Below are positions 15,625 to 22,819 of a DNA stretch of 24,963 nt, one piece after another. Below the pieces are notes generated by a model that was not told the DNA's origin, did no database searches, and was given only the letters and a program-made list of their open reading frames with translations. This DNA comes from an uncultured Clostridia bacterium (lineage in GTDB: Bacteria; Bacillota; Clostridia; Christensenellales; Aristaeellaceae): assembly GCA_947565865.1 (NCBI GenBank), contig CANOHT010000039.1, positions 1 through 24,963 of the forward strand. The letters are read 5' to 3'. Each line of letters opens with the position of its first letter. Positions within the stretch are counted from its first letter, which is position 1. The position numbers were made by a program, and so were the translations under genes.

Positions 15625-16194
15625 CTATCTCCGCACACGCCACAGCGCGGCCAGCACGGGCGGGCAGATAAGCGCCGCGGCAATGGCCTCGCAGGGGCCA
15701 GCGCCTCCGGCGGTGGCGCCGATGGCCGTCAGCACCGCGGTGTTATCAATGCCCAGCGTGGTATAAAACACCAGCATCAGGCCCAGATACAGCACGGTAT
15801 TGGTCAGGGAGCCGCACGCGGAGGCCACCGCCACCGCCACATGCTTCTGTTTGCCGCGCAGCAGGCGGTACACACCGGCAATGACCAGCGGTACACACAG
15901 CCGGGGCAGGAAGGACATCACAGCCACAGCCAGGGGCGACGCGCCCATCAGCGTACCAACCAGCACCGAGGGTCTGAGCAGCGCCGAGACAAAGCTGGTC
16001 GCGCCCAGCGCCAGGCCCAGGATCAGGCCGTTCCTGACGCCCATGTAAATGGTGCCGATGGCCACCGGGATCACCAGCAGCGTCACGTTGCACCAACCCA
16101 GGGGGATCATCCCCAGAGGTGTCTGACCCAGCAAAAAGATCAAAGCGACAAACAGGGCCAGCAGGACGAAATTGTTCAGTTGTTTCCGGGACAT
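15625..16194 (-). CDS. ECF transporter S component, probable pantothenate specificity (PanT-like)
   Basis: 189-aa membrane protein with about six hydrophobic segments (near 8-25, 33-52, 54-75, 78-105, 115-140 and 160-185). The N-terminal QTPLGMIPLGWCNVTLLVIPVAIGTIYMGVRNGLILGLALGATSF fits the substrate-binding S component family of energy-coupling factor vitamin importers. These proteins capture the vitamin and need a shared EcfA-EcfA'-EcfT module encoded elsewhere. Substrate is not readable from the sequence. The next gene on the strand is pantothenate kinase, which by the usual clustering rule favours pantothenate (PanT); folate or riboflavin are less likely alternatives. GGAGGTAAC precedes the ATG. 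Confidence 0.8.
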   Translation of the reverse strand: MSRKQLNNFVLLALFVALIFLLGQTPLGMIPLGWCNVTLLVIPVAIGTIYMGVRNGLILGLALGATSFVSALLRPSVLVGTLMGASPLAVAVMSFLPRLCVPLVIAGVYRLLRGKQKHVAVAVASACGSLTNTVLYLGLMLVFYTTLGIDNTAVLTAIGATAGGAGPCEAIAAALICPPVLAALWRVRR

Positions 16195-16314
16195 GAAAGT
16201 TACCTCCGTTCGGGTTCCGCAGGGATACCCGTCGATGAATTTCCGCTCTCCGCCAACCCGCGGCCATCCGGCGCAGACGCTGCCGGCAGCCGGTCAAGGG
16301 AGAACGGATGGTTT

Positions 16315-16343
16315 ATTATACCTGGTTTTGGCAGGGTTGTAAA
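16315..16343 (-). promoter_or_regulatory. Promoter of the ECF S component gene, with paired leader
   Basis: Minus-strand TTTACA (16338-16343), a 17-nt spacer and a perfect TATAAT (16315-16320). The ~110-nt leader can form a stem from CCATCCG (16311-16305) and CGGATGG (16270-16264) around a GCTGCCGGCAGC palindrome, although the 5' strand begins slightly before the expected start point. No known riboswitch was recognised. Confidence 0.65.
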
Positions 16344-16401
16344 GCGACGCGCACACGGGGCAGACGGAAGAACAAAGAAAATCCTAAAACGGCAGGCTTG
16401 G

Positions 16402-17151
16402 TCAGGCCATGGCGTCCGCCAGGCGCTGAATGGCGAGAATCAGCCCGCCATCCGCCTCCTCAAAGGGCAGGAAGGGCGTCCCCGGCACATAGGCGTTGCC
16501 CTCCAGGGTGACGCCCCAAAGGGTTTTGGCCCACATGCAGCCCAGGGCGTATCGGCCATACAGGTAGTGCACATGGAAGCCGTCCCGGCAGACAGCGCGC
16601 TTCCCGTCAGCGAAATACGGCGTCGCCCGAAGGCGCTGCAGCATTTCCCCACTGGGAATCAGCGGCAGGCCGTGCTTATCCGCCATGGCCCGGTAGGCGT
16701 CCCGCACCCGGCAGAACATTTCCTGCTGATCCCGATGATAGCGCATAAAATTCGGATGGGTGCTGTCCGCCTCATAAGCCCAGGTTTCATGGAGGTACAT
16801 TTTCGCCTCCGGGGCCTCCCGACGCAGTTCATCCAGCATCAGGCTCAGGAAGGGCTCGTAGGTATCCTGCCAGCCGCTGTCATGGCTGGCCTGCTGGGTC
16901 ACGATGGCGTCCCAGCGGGTCTCCCTCAGGGCGTCCCTCACGGAAAGGTACCGCTCGGTCTTCACCCCGTTGTGCTGGAACTGATACTCCCGGGCGTTGC
17001 TCTCCATGTTGCGCCAGTGGCACTCGAGAGAACATCCGCCAATGTGCAGGTTCACCACCTGGTTCGGAATGCCCGCCGCCTCCCCGATCTGATGCAGGTA
17101 ATAGGTGGCGTCCTCCGAGAAGCTGTTGCCGATGGCCAGCAAATGAAACAT
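16402..17151 (-). CDS. SGNH-hydrolase-like protein (DUF4886 type)
   Basis: 249-aa protein with no signal peptide, starting MFHLLAIGNSFSEDATYYLHQI. GNSFS (8-12) matches SGNH block I, with the likely nucleophile Ser10. LHIGGCSLECH (35-45) supplies the block II glycine, and DGFHVH (D180, H183) the block V Asp-His pair. Block III is VTQQASHDSG, lacking the usual Gly-x-Asn. The family is loosely linked to carbohydrate or ester deacylation, and the substrate is unknown. Start chosen at 17151, where GGAAAGG has proper spacing; an ATG at 17160 directly abuts that site. It follows the phosphoesterase gene by 32 bp, so the two are probably cotranscribed. Confidence 0.78.
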   Translation of the reverse strand: MFHLLAIGNSFSEDATYYLHQIGEAAGIPNQVVNLHIGGCSLECHWRNMESNAREYQFQHNGVKTERYLSVRDALRETRWDAIVTQQASHDSGWQDTYEPFLSLMLDELRREAPEAKMYLHETWAYEADSTHPNFMRYHRDQQEMFCRVRDAYRAMADKHGLPLIPSGEMLQRLRATPYFADGKRAVCRDGFHVHYLYGRYALGCMWAKTLWGVTLEGNAYVPGTPFLPFEEADGGLILAIQRLADAMA

Positions 17152-17183
17152 CAGGATCATCCTTTCCCGCTTGCGCCGCGCGC

Positions 17184-18263
17184 TTACACGATTCTCGCCG
17201 TCAGGGTAATGAGTGTCACCACCGGGCTATTAAAGACCCGCCCGCGCTGCCATGGGTAATAATCCGATGCGCCCAGGCCGGGGCTGATGTACTGGGGCAG
17301 GCCGCTCAAATAATCCAGGCCCTGAATCAGCCGATCCTCCGGGAACCAGCCATATTCCGGCACATAAATCGCGCCCTTGCCCGGAAGCCGCCACTGACCG
17401 CCGCAATAGTGCCCTGCCAGCACCAAGGAAGCATGGCGCAGGCTGAAGACCTCCTCCTTGCCCTTCCATTGCAGCATGGTGGACACATAGTCTCGGGTGA
17501 GAGGGGTATGGGTCAGAGCTACCTGAATGTCCTTGGCCGAGATGGTTTTTTTCACCTCCCGGATGCGGCCGATGCGCTCCACCTGATATTCCGCCACCCG
17601 TTTGTAAGCCGCCTCGTCAAAGGTAAGGGCATCCTTGGCAGCCAGGATGGCCAGCTGATCCCGATAAGCGCTCTCCATACCGTCGATATCCAGGCTGTAC
17701 AGGTATTCAGGGATAAAGTAAATGCTGCTCTTTCCCCGGGTGAAGCGGATGGGCTCGTCCACCAGGGTAACGCCTGCGTCCTGAAGGCTCACGGCCCAAT
17801 CCGCGTATACGGAAAGGCTGCCATGCGCCGAGGCATCCAGTATGTCCGGATCACTGTCGCCCGGAATATACAGCTTGGGCGTACCCGCCGGTAGCAGCGC
17901 CACCAGATCCAGGAAGGGCTGGATGTCCCCCTTCTCCCCGATCATGTCGCCGGTGAACACCACGCAGGAATAGGCCTGGCCGGAAATGGCCGAGGCGACG
18001 GCCGCCTGCTTGTCCCCCAATTCCCGTCCGTGAAGGTCGCTGAAGTGCAGAATGGTCCAGTTTTCCAGCTCCTCAGGCAGGTTCTGCACGGTCATTTTCT
18101 CGCGCGCGAAGACCACCTGATGGGTCATCACGAAATTGAGTGTGACCGTCGCCGCCGACGCCAGCAGCAGGAGCACCCCCAGCCAGCGCAGGATGCCCCG
18201 CCGACGCCCGCCGGGCCTTTCGGGAGCAAATATGTACTGATTCTTCCGCCGCCTGATTCTCAT
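17184..18263 (-). CDS. Membrane-anchored metallophosphoesterase-like protein with altered metal motifs
   Basis: 359-aa protein. A basic N-terminus and one hydrophobic segment (about 25-46) anchor it with the domain outside, as in YkuE-type proteins. Calcineurin-like motifs are partly kept: HFSDLHG (73-79; D76, H78), FTGDMIG (103-109; D106), LTHTP (250-254; H252) and AGHYCGGQ (283-290; H285). Two canonical sites are changed: Gly-Asn-His-Glu/Asp reads GDSD (135-138), and the second histidine of GHTHGGQ is Cys287. A central insertion of about 90 residues (SSIYFIPEYLYSLD and onward) is unusual. Activity may be altered or lost. GGAGGG precedes the ATG. It is the first gene of a unit with the SGNH-like gene. 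Confidence 0.8.
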   Translation of the reverse strand: MRIRRRKNQYIFAPERPGGRRRGILRWLGVLLLLASAATVTLNFVMTHQVVFAREKMTVQNLPEELENWTILHFSDLHGRELGDKQAAVASAISGQAYSCVVFTGDMIGEKGDIQPFLDLVALLPAGTPKLYIPGDSDPDILDASAHGSLSVYADWAVSLQDAGVTLVDEPIRFTRGKSSIYFIPEYLYSLDIDGMESAYRDQLAILAAKDALTFDEAAYKRVAEYQVERIGRIREVKKTISAKDIQVALTHTPLTRDYVSTMLQWKGKEEVFSLRHASLVLAGHYCGGQWRLPGKGAIYVPEYGWFPEDRLIQGLDYLSGLPQYISPGLGASDYYPWQRGRVFNSPVVTLITLTARIV

Positions 18264-18327
18264 CGCTTTCCCTCCGGCGCTTTCCCTTATTTTGGCAGCA
18301 GCGCGCAGCCATTGACTTTCTCTATTG

Positions 18328-18356
18328 ATTATAAAGGCTTATCAGGCGGAATGCAA
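18328..18356 (-). promoter_or_regulatory. Promoter of the phosphoesterase-SGNH unit
   Basis: Minus-strand TTGCAT (18351-18356), a 17-nt spacer and a perfect TATAAT (18328-18333), about 60 nt before the start codon. Confidence 0.72.
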
Positions 18357-18490
18357 GGCGCGCAGCATCCTTCCTGTGTAAAAGTTCCTATCCTCGCCAG
18401 AATGTCCGGCGCTCCCGCCCAGAAAAGCCATCGTCATTCCCACCAAAAAGAAGGCCGAAATTTTTCAGGCCAGTCGGCACAAGGGATTGC

Positions 18491-18523
18491 GGTCATTGTC
18501 GGTTTATGACACGAAAAATGACC
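18491..18523. promoter_or_regulatory. Inverted repeat upstream of the nrdD promoter
   Basis: GGTCATT (18491-18497) and AATGACC (18517-18523) pair, with an inner GTC/GAC. It ends 10 bp before the nrdD -35 box, a position suitable for an activator or repressor, but no known site was matched. The rest of 18357-18490 shows no gene or signal. Confidence 0.3.
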
Positions 18524-18533
18524 AGATGCTGTA

Positions 18534-18562
18534 TTGACAACCGAGGCGAAAGTCCCTATAAT
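18534..18562 (+). promoter_or_regulatory. Sigma-A promoter of nrdD
   Basis: Perfect TTGACA (18534-18539), a 17-nt spacer and perfect TATAAT (18557-18562). The leader to the nrdD start is about 140 nt. Confidence 0.88.
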
Positions 18563-18586
18563 GGGCAATGCTGCGCAACCATCCAA

Positions 18587-18602
18587 CCACAAGATATAGA
18601 TG
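18587..18602 (+). promoter_or_regulatory. Candidate NrdR box in the nrdD leader
   Basis: CCACAAGATATAGATG agrees with the CCACAATATATTGTGG-type NrdR box at about 12 of 16 positions, about 20 bp downstream of the predicted start point. NrdR represses nrd operons when dATP is plentiful. The normal second box about 31 bp away is not clear, so this stays tentative. Confidence 0.45.
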
Positions 18603-18706
18603 CATGCGCCATGGTTACTACAATCACTGGCCATCTGTCCATTCCGTGTGACGGGCAGAAGCGCCACGCTATCGATAGCTTATCACATCAGGCAGGAGGA
18701 ACTTCC

Positions 18707-21037
18707 ATGAGCATCCAATCCATCCGCAAACGCGACGGCCGCACCGTAACCTTCGACCGCGATAAAATCGAGAACGCTATTTTCCGCGCCTTCCAGGCCT
18801 CCGGCAGCGCCAAGGGTCATGAGACGGCGGAAGGCCTGACCGACCGGGTCATGCAGGAATTGGAGAACAACGAGGCCATTTCCGGCGTCCCCACCGTGGA
18901 GCAGGTGCAGGACACCGTGGAGCGTGTGCTCATTGAGAAGGGCTTTGTCCGCTCCGCCAAGAGCTACATCCTCTACCGGGCCGAGCGCAGCCGTGTGCGC
19001 GAGATGAACACCCGCCTGATGAAGACCTTTGAGGACATCACCTTCAAGGACGCCATCGACTCCGACATCAAGCGCGAAAATGCCAACATCAACGGCGATA
19101 CCGCGATGGGCTCCATGCTGAAGTTCGGCTCCGAGGGCGCGAAGCAGTTCTACGATATGTATGTGCTGGACCCCCGCTTCGCCACCGCCCACCGGGAGGG
19201 CGATATCCACATCCATGACCTGGATTTTTACACCCTGACCACCACCTGCTGCCAAATCGAGTTGACCAGCCTGTTCCAGAACGGCTTTTCCACAGGCCAT
19301 GGCTACCTGCGGGAGCCCCAGGACATTTCCAGCTACGCGGCGCTGTGCTGCATCGCCATCCAGGCCAACCAGAACGATCAGCACGGCGGCCAGTCCGTGG
19401 TGGACTTTGACTACGGCATGGCCCCCGGCGTCAAGAAGACCTTCGTCAAGCGCTATCGCCTGAATCTGGCCCGCGCCCTAGAGCTTCTGCTGAATGACGA
19501 GGCTGCCGGGGAAACCGCCGCCGCCCTGGAAGCTCAGCTGAAGGATCGCGGCCTTCTGCCCACGCTGTCCGAGAACGCGGAGCATCGCGCCGCCCTGCGG
19601 GTTCTTTTGGCCGAAAAAACTGACGAGGCTATGGCCGACCGCATCCTGGACTTTGCCCAGCGCCATGCCGCCAAGGAGACGGACAAGGCCACCTTCCAGG
19701 CCATGGAGGCCCTGGTGCACAATCTTAACACCATGAACAGCCGCGCCGGCGCGCAGGTGCCTTTCTCTTCCATCAATTATGGCATGGATACCTCCCCGGA
19801 GGGCCGTCTGGTGGTCAAGAACGTGCTCCACGCCACGGAAGCCGGCCTGGGCGGCGGCGAGACTCCCATCTTCCCCATTCAGATTTTCCGCGTCAAGGAG
19901 GGCGTCTCCTATAATCCCGGCGACCCCAATTATGACCTGTACCGCCTGGCCATCCGTACCAGCGCCAAGCGACTTTTCCCCAACTTCTCCTTTGTGGACG
20001 CGCCCTTTAACCTGCAGTATTACAAGCCCGGCCATCCCGAAACAGAGATTGCCTACATGGGCTGCCGCACCCGCGTCATGGGCAATGTTTACGATCCTGA
20101 CCGGGAGGTCGCGCCCCGCCGCGGCAACCTGTCCTTCACCTCCATCAATCTGCCCCGCATCGCCATCAAGGCCAATGGGGACATCCAGTGGTTCTTTGAG
20201 GAGCTGGAACGCAAGATGGCGCTTGTTACCGAGCAGCTGGACGAGCGTCTGGCCATCATCAGCAAAAAGAAGGTGCGCAACTTCCCCTTCCTGATGGGCG
20301 AGGGCGTATGGATTGACTCCGAGAACCTGGATTGGAACGATTCCGTGGCGGAAGTGCTCAAGCATGGCACGCTGACCATCGGCTTCATTGGTCTGGCGGA
20401 GGCCCTGAAGGCCCTGCGCGGCGCTCACCACGGCGAGAGCGAGGAAAGCCAGAACCTGGGTCTGGAAATCGTCGGCGCCATGCGCGCCTACACCGACCGT
20501 CTCTCCCGTGAGCGCGGGCTGAATTACAGCCTCATCGCCACCCCCGCCGAGGGCCTGTCCGGCCGCTTCATCCGTTTGGACAAGGAACGCTTCGGCATCC
20601 TCCCCGGCATCACCGACCGCGACTACTACACCAACTCCTTCCATGTGCCGGTGTACTATTCCTGCTCTGCCTTCCACAAGCTGTCCACCGAGGCTCCCTA
20701 CCACGCCCTCACCAACGGCGGCCACATCTCCTATGTGGAAATGGACGGCGACCCCCTTCAGAATCTGGACGCCTTTGAGAAGATCGTCCGCTTCATGCAC
20801 GACCAGGGAATCGGCTACGGCTCCATCAATCACCCCGTAGACCGCGACCCCGTATGCGGCTATAACGGCATCATCGGCGACGAATGTCCCTGCTGCCACC
20901 GCACCGAGACCGGCAGACCCTTTGAGCGCATTCGCCGGATCACCGGCTATTTGGTGGGTACGCTGGATCGCTTCAACAACGCCAAGCGCGCCGAGGAGCA
21001 TGACCGCGTGAAGCACGGCGTGGACGTGAACGAGTGA
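18707..21037 (+). CDS. nrdD: Anaerobic (class III) ribonucleoside-triphosphate reductase
   Basis: 776-aa oxygen-sensitive glycyl-radical enzyme that reduces NTPs to dNTPs. An N-terminal ATP-cone (IRKRDGRTVTFDRDKIENAIFRAF, to about residue 90) gives allosteric control. The barrel contains HIHDLDFYTLTTTCCQIEL, YAALCCIAIQANQNDQHGGQSVVDFDYGMAPGV and NTMNSRAGAQVPFSSINYG. The C-terminal RITGYLVGTLDRFNNAKRAEEHDRVKH carries the radical Gly747, 29 residues from the end. The Zn-finger-like region VCGYNGIIGDECPCCH has Cys717, 727, 729 and 730, so the first CxxC is CGYN. The start at 18707 has AGGAGGA; the open frame further upstream crosses the promoter. nrdG follows after a hairpin. Confidence 0.96.
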   Translation: MSIQSIRKRDGRTVTFDRDKIENAIFRAFQASGSAKGHETAEGLTDRVMQELENNEAISGVPTVEQVQDTVERVLIEKGFVRSAKSYILYRAERSRVREMNTRLMKTFEDITFKDAIDSDIKRENANINGDTAMGSMLKFGSEGAKQFYDMYVLDPRFATAHREGDIHIHDLDFYTLTTTCCQIELTSLFQNGFSTGHGYLREPQDISSYAALCCIAIQANQNDQHGGQSVVDFDYGMAPGVKKTFVKRYRLNLARALELLLNDEAAGETAAALEAQLKDRGLLPTLSENAEHRAALRVLLAEKTDEAMADRILDFAQRHAAKETDKATFQAMEALVHNLNTMNSRAGAQVPFSSINYGMDTSPEGRLVVKNVLHATEAGLGGGETPIFPIQIFRVKEGVSYNPGDPNYDLYRLAIRTSAKRLFPNFSFVDAPFNLQYYKPGHPETEIAYMGCRTRVMGNVYDPDREVAPRRGNLSFTSINLPRIAIKANGDIQWFFEELERKMALVTEQLDERLAIISKKKVRNFPFLMGEGVWIDSENLDWNDSVAEVLKHGTLTIGFIGLAEALKALRGAHHGESEESQNLGLEIVGAMRAYTDRLSRERGLNYSLIATPAEGLSGRFIRLDKERFGILPGITDRDYYTNSFHVPVYYSCSAFHKLSTEAPYHALTNGGHISYVEMDGDPLQNLDAFEKIVRFMHDQGIGYGSINHPVDRDPVCGYNGIIGDECPCCHRTETGRPFERIRRITGYLVGTLDRFNNAKRAEEHDRVKHGVDVNE

Positions 21038-21056
21038 TTTGACAGCACGAGCGAAA

Positions 21057-21088
21057 GGCGCGGCCACCCTCAGCAGGCCGCGCCTTTT
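21057..21088 (+). terminator. Intrinsic terminator/attenuator between nrdD and nrdG
   Basis: GGCGCGGCC (21057-21065), a 10-nt loop, GGCCGCGCC (21076-21084) and TTTT. It should stop part of the transcripts, keeping activase below reductase. Confidence 0.8.
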
Positions 21089-21120
21089 ATTCATGTCATT
21101 GGGTAAAAGGAGGATAAACC

Positions 21121-21636
21121 ATGGACATCCGCATCGCCGGCACCGTCAACGATTCCATCGTCGACGGGCCGGGCTACCGCTACACGGTCTTCACCCAAGG
21201 CTGCCCACACCATTGCCCCGGGTGCCACAATCCTCAGAGCCACGACTTCGAGGCAGGCCGCGCGGTGGATATCAAGGTCATTCTGCGGCAGATCCGGGAA
21301 AACCCCATGCTGGACGGCATCACCCTTTCCGGCGGGGAGCCCTTCTGTCAGCCGGAGGCCTGCCGCGCCCTGGCGGAAGCCGCCCGCGCCATGAGGCTGA
21401 CGGTGTGGTGCTACACCGGCTACACCTATGACGCCCTGCTGGCGGAAGGCGACCCGGCTCGGCTTGCATTGCTGGATGCCGTGGACGTGCTGGTGGACGG
21501 CCCATTCATCCAGAGCCAGAAAAGCCTGGAGCTGAAATTCTGCGGCAGCCGCAATCAGCGCCTAATTGATATGAAACAAACCCGCGCGCAGGGAAGCATG
21601 GTGCTGTGGCATCCGCCGACCTGGGATGTGGAGTGA
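21121..21636 (+). CDS. nrdG: Anaerobic ribonucleotide reductase activating protein
   Basis: 171-aa radical-SAM enzyme that generates the glycyl radical on NrdD. The cluster motif TQGCPHHCPGCHNP supplies Cys28, Cys32 and Cys35 (CxxxCxxC) for the 4Fe-4S cluster. TLSGGEPFCQPE is the SAM-binding GGE motif, and VWCYTGYTYD, DVLVDGPF and LKFCGSRNQR are typical of NrdG. Length is normal. AAAGGAGGA lies before the ATG. No separate promoter was seen between nrdD and nrdG, so it probably depends on read-through of the attenuator. A weak hairpin follows the stop. Confidence 0.96.
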   Translation: MDIRIAGTVNDSIVDGPGYRYTVFTQGCPHHCPGCHNPQSHDFEAGRAVDIKVILRQIRENPMLDGITLSGGEPFCQPEACRALAEAARAMRLTVWCYTGYTYDALLAEGDPARLALLDAVDVLVDGPFIQSQKSLELKFCGSRNQRLIDMKQTRAQGSMVLWHPPTWDVE

Positions 21637-21652
21637 GAGGAAGCCGCTCAAG

Positions 21653-21684
21653 AAAGCCATATAAGGGGGCCTTGTTCGGCTTTT
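21653..21684 (+). terminator. Weak terminator after nrdG
   Basis: AAAGCC (21653-21658) and GGCTTT (21678-21683) with a long loop containing GGGGGCC, ending in TTTT. Only 6 bp, so efficiency is doubtful. Confidence 0.35.
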
Positions 21685-21696
21685 GGGGTTCATGGA

Positions 21697-21811
21697 GCGG
21701 ATTGCGGCCTTGCAGGGCGTCACTTTCTCCACGGAGATCGATTGCGGCCTTGCAGGGCTGCGGGCAATTACGGCGGTGTTTTCTCCTCGGAGAAAGCACC
21801 AAAGCGGATTG
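21697..21811. repeat. Tandem intergenic repeat with palindromes after nrdG
   Basis: GATTGCGGCCTTGCAGGGC occurs exactly at 21700-21718 and 21740-21758 (40-bp period). Each copy is followed by a CTCC/GGAG palindrome: TCTCCACGGAGA near 21726-21737, and TTTCTCC-TC-GGAGAAA at 21780-21795. GCGGATTG recurs at 21697 and 21804. No ORF with a ribosome site is present. From 21812 to 21980 nothing further was recognised. Confidence 0.7.
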
Positions 21812-21980
21812 AGGGCGGCTGAAGATAGCCTGCATGGGCAGCAGCCCCCACCCCCATGGCATAGTGTGCTGCGCGTAGACATAAGCAGGCATCGGCTAAT
21901 ACCGCCTCGCAGGGGCAGTCGACCCACTCTATTGGAACAGGTGAATGTGCTTCAGCAGTAAAGCCGTCGTTTCAAATAAT

Positions 21981-22058
21981 AAAAAAACCCAGTTGCACAT
22001 AGGACTGGCACCGTTCGCTCCAGAACGGCGCTTGTCCTTTTGTACAACCGGGTTCTTT
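21981..22058. terminator. Long imperfect hairpin, terminator of the MATE-luxS-phosphoesterase unit
   Basis: A ~75-nt stem: CCC, GTTG, AC, GGAC, GC and CCGTTC on the left pair in order with GAACGG, GC, GTCC, GT, CAAC and GGG on the right (21 bp), interrupted by small symmetric mismatches, with loop GCTCCA. The left base is AAAAAAA, giving a minus-strand T7 tract; the right base is TTCTTTT. It can terminate in both directions. Confidence 0.72.
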
Positions 22059-22105
22059 TATTTCCGGGGTTTCGCGCTGCGGCGCAACCAAAGATCTTCT
22101 CCAGC

Positions 22106-22804
22106 TTATCTGGAATAGACTCCCGTGGTAATCTCCGTCACATACGCCTCCCGAAAGGGCAGACCGTCATCCGCCATGGCGATGGCCACCGCGGCCTGGT
22201 TATCGTAGGGTACAGACAGGATGGACATCATCAGCGGCGCAGAGGCAGCGCTGTCCCTTTCGCCTTCCAGCAGCAGCGCATGGGCCCGCGGTACCCCCAT
22301 GCTGTTGCCCACGCTGCCGGTATTCACCAGATAACCCTCCTGCAGGGTGCGCAAAAAGGGCCGATGGCTGTCCGCGAAAATTACCCCGCCAAAGTCCCCC
22401 AGCTCCGTATGGAAGGCCGCTCCCAGCTTGCGCTTGTCATCCTGCACCACCATCAGCTCCGTCACAGGGCGGCCATGGAACAGCCTAAACCGTACGCCGC
22501 TGACCGTGACTTCCGCCTCCCTGGGAAGGCCGTTGAGCCACGCCATGCGCTCCGGGCCCAGCTGATTCCAGTAGTAGCCGTCGGCCGGAAACTGCTTGCC
22601 GCCGATGCCATAGTCCCAGTTGCCGCCCACGCAAAGAGCGCAGCGCTGGCGCACCCAGTCGCAGGTCTGGGCGTTGCTGGGGCCCTTGCCCACAGCGTCT
22701 CCCAAGAACCAGATTTCCTCCACCCCAAGGCTGTCCAGGGCCTGGCTGATAGCCTGGGTCGCAGGCCAATTGCCGTGCAGATCAGCGACCAGTGCAATGC
22801 GCAT
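22106..22804 (-). CDS. Metallophosphoesterase, YfcE/MJ0936-like
   Basis: 232-aa cytosolic calcineurin-like phosphoesterase. The metal motifs run in order: VADLHGNW (D8, H10), FLGDAVGKGPSN (GD), GGNWDYG (GN-x-D, where the usual His is Trp), a central His in RLFHGRP, and NTGSVGNSMGVPRAHALLLE, typical of YfcE-type phosphodiesterases. FADSHRPF replaces the normal GHTH-x-P, so the last metal site is also changed. Substrate is unknown; relatives act on small phosphodiesters. AGGAGGA precedes the ATG. It lies 15 bp after luxS as the last gene of the MATE-luxS unit. Confidence 0.82.
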   Translation of the reverse strand: MRIALVADLHGNWPATQAISQALDSLGVEEIWFLGDAVGKGPSNAQTCDWVRQRCALCVGGNWDYGIGGKQFPADGYYWNQLGPERMAWLNGLPREAEVTVSGVRFRLFHGRPVTELMVVQDDKRKLGAAFHTELGDFGGVIFADSHRPFLRTLQEGYLVNTGSVGNSMGVPRAHALLLEGERDSAASAPLMMSILSVPYDNQAAVAIAMADDGLPFREAYVTEITTGVYSR

Positions 22805-22819
22805 GGGCTCGTCCTCCTG

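Noticed and set aside
15577..17259. 560-codon plus-strand frame over the ECF and SGNH genes.
   Set aside because: Antisense shadow of two recognisable genes, with no ribosome site and His/Arg/Gln-rich composition.
18600..18710. A 36-codon ORF in the nrdD leader that ends in an ATGA overlap with the nrdD start.
   Set aside because: No ribosome binding site precedes its ATG, its start lies inside the candidate NrdR box, and an open frame of this length is likely by chance.
19478..21094. 538-codon minus-strand frame over nrdD.
   Set aside because: Shadow of nrdD. The product is Val/His/Gly-rich and resembles no family.
21562..21961. Small overlapping frames on both strands after nrdG.
   Set aside because: No ribosome sites or family resemblance, and they run over tandem repeats.
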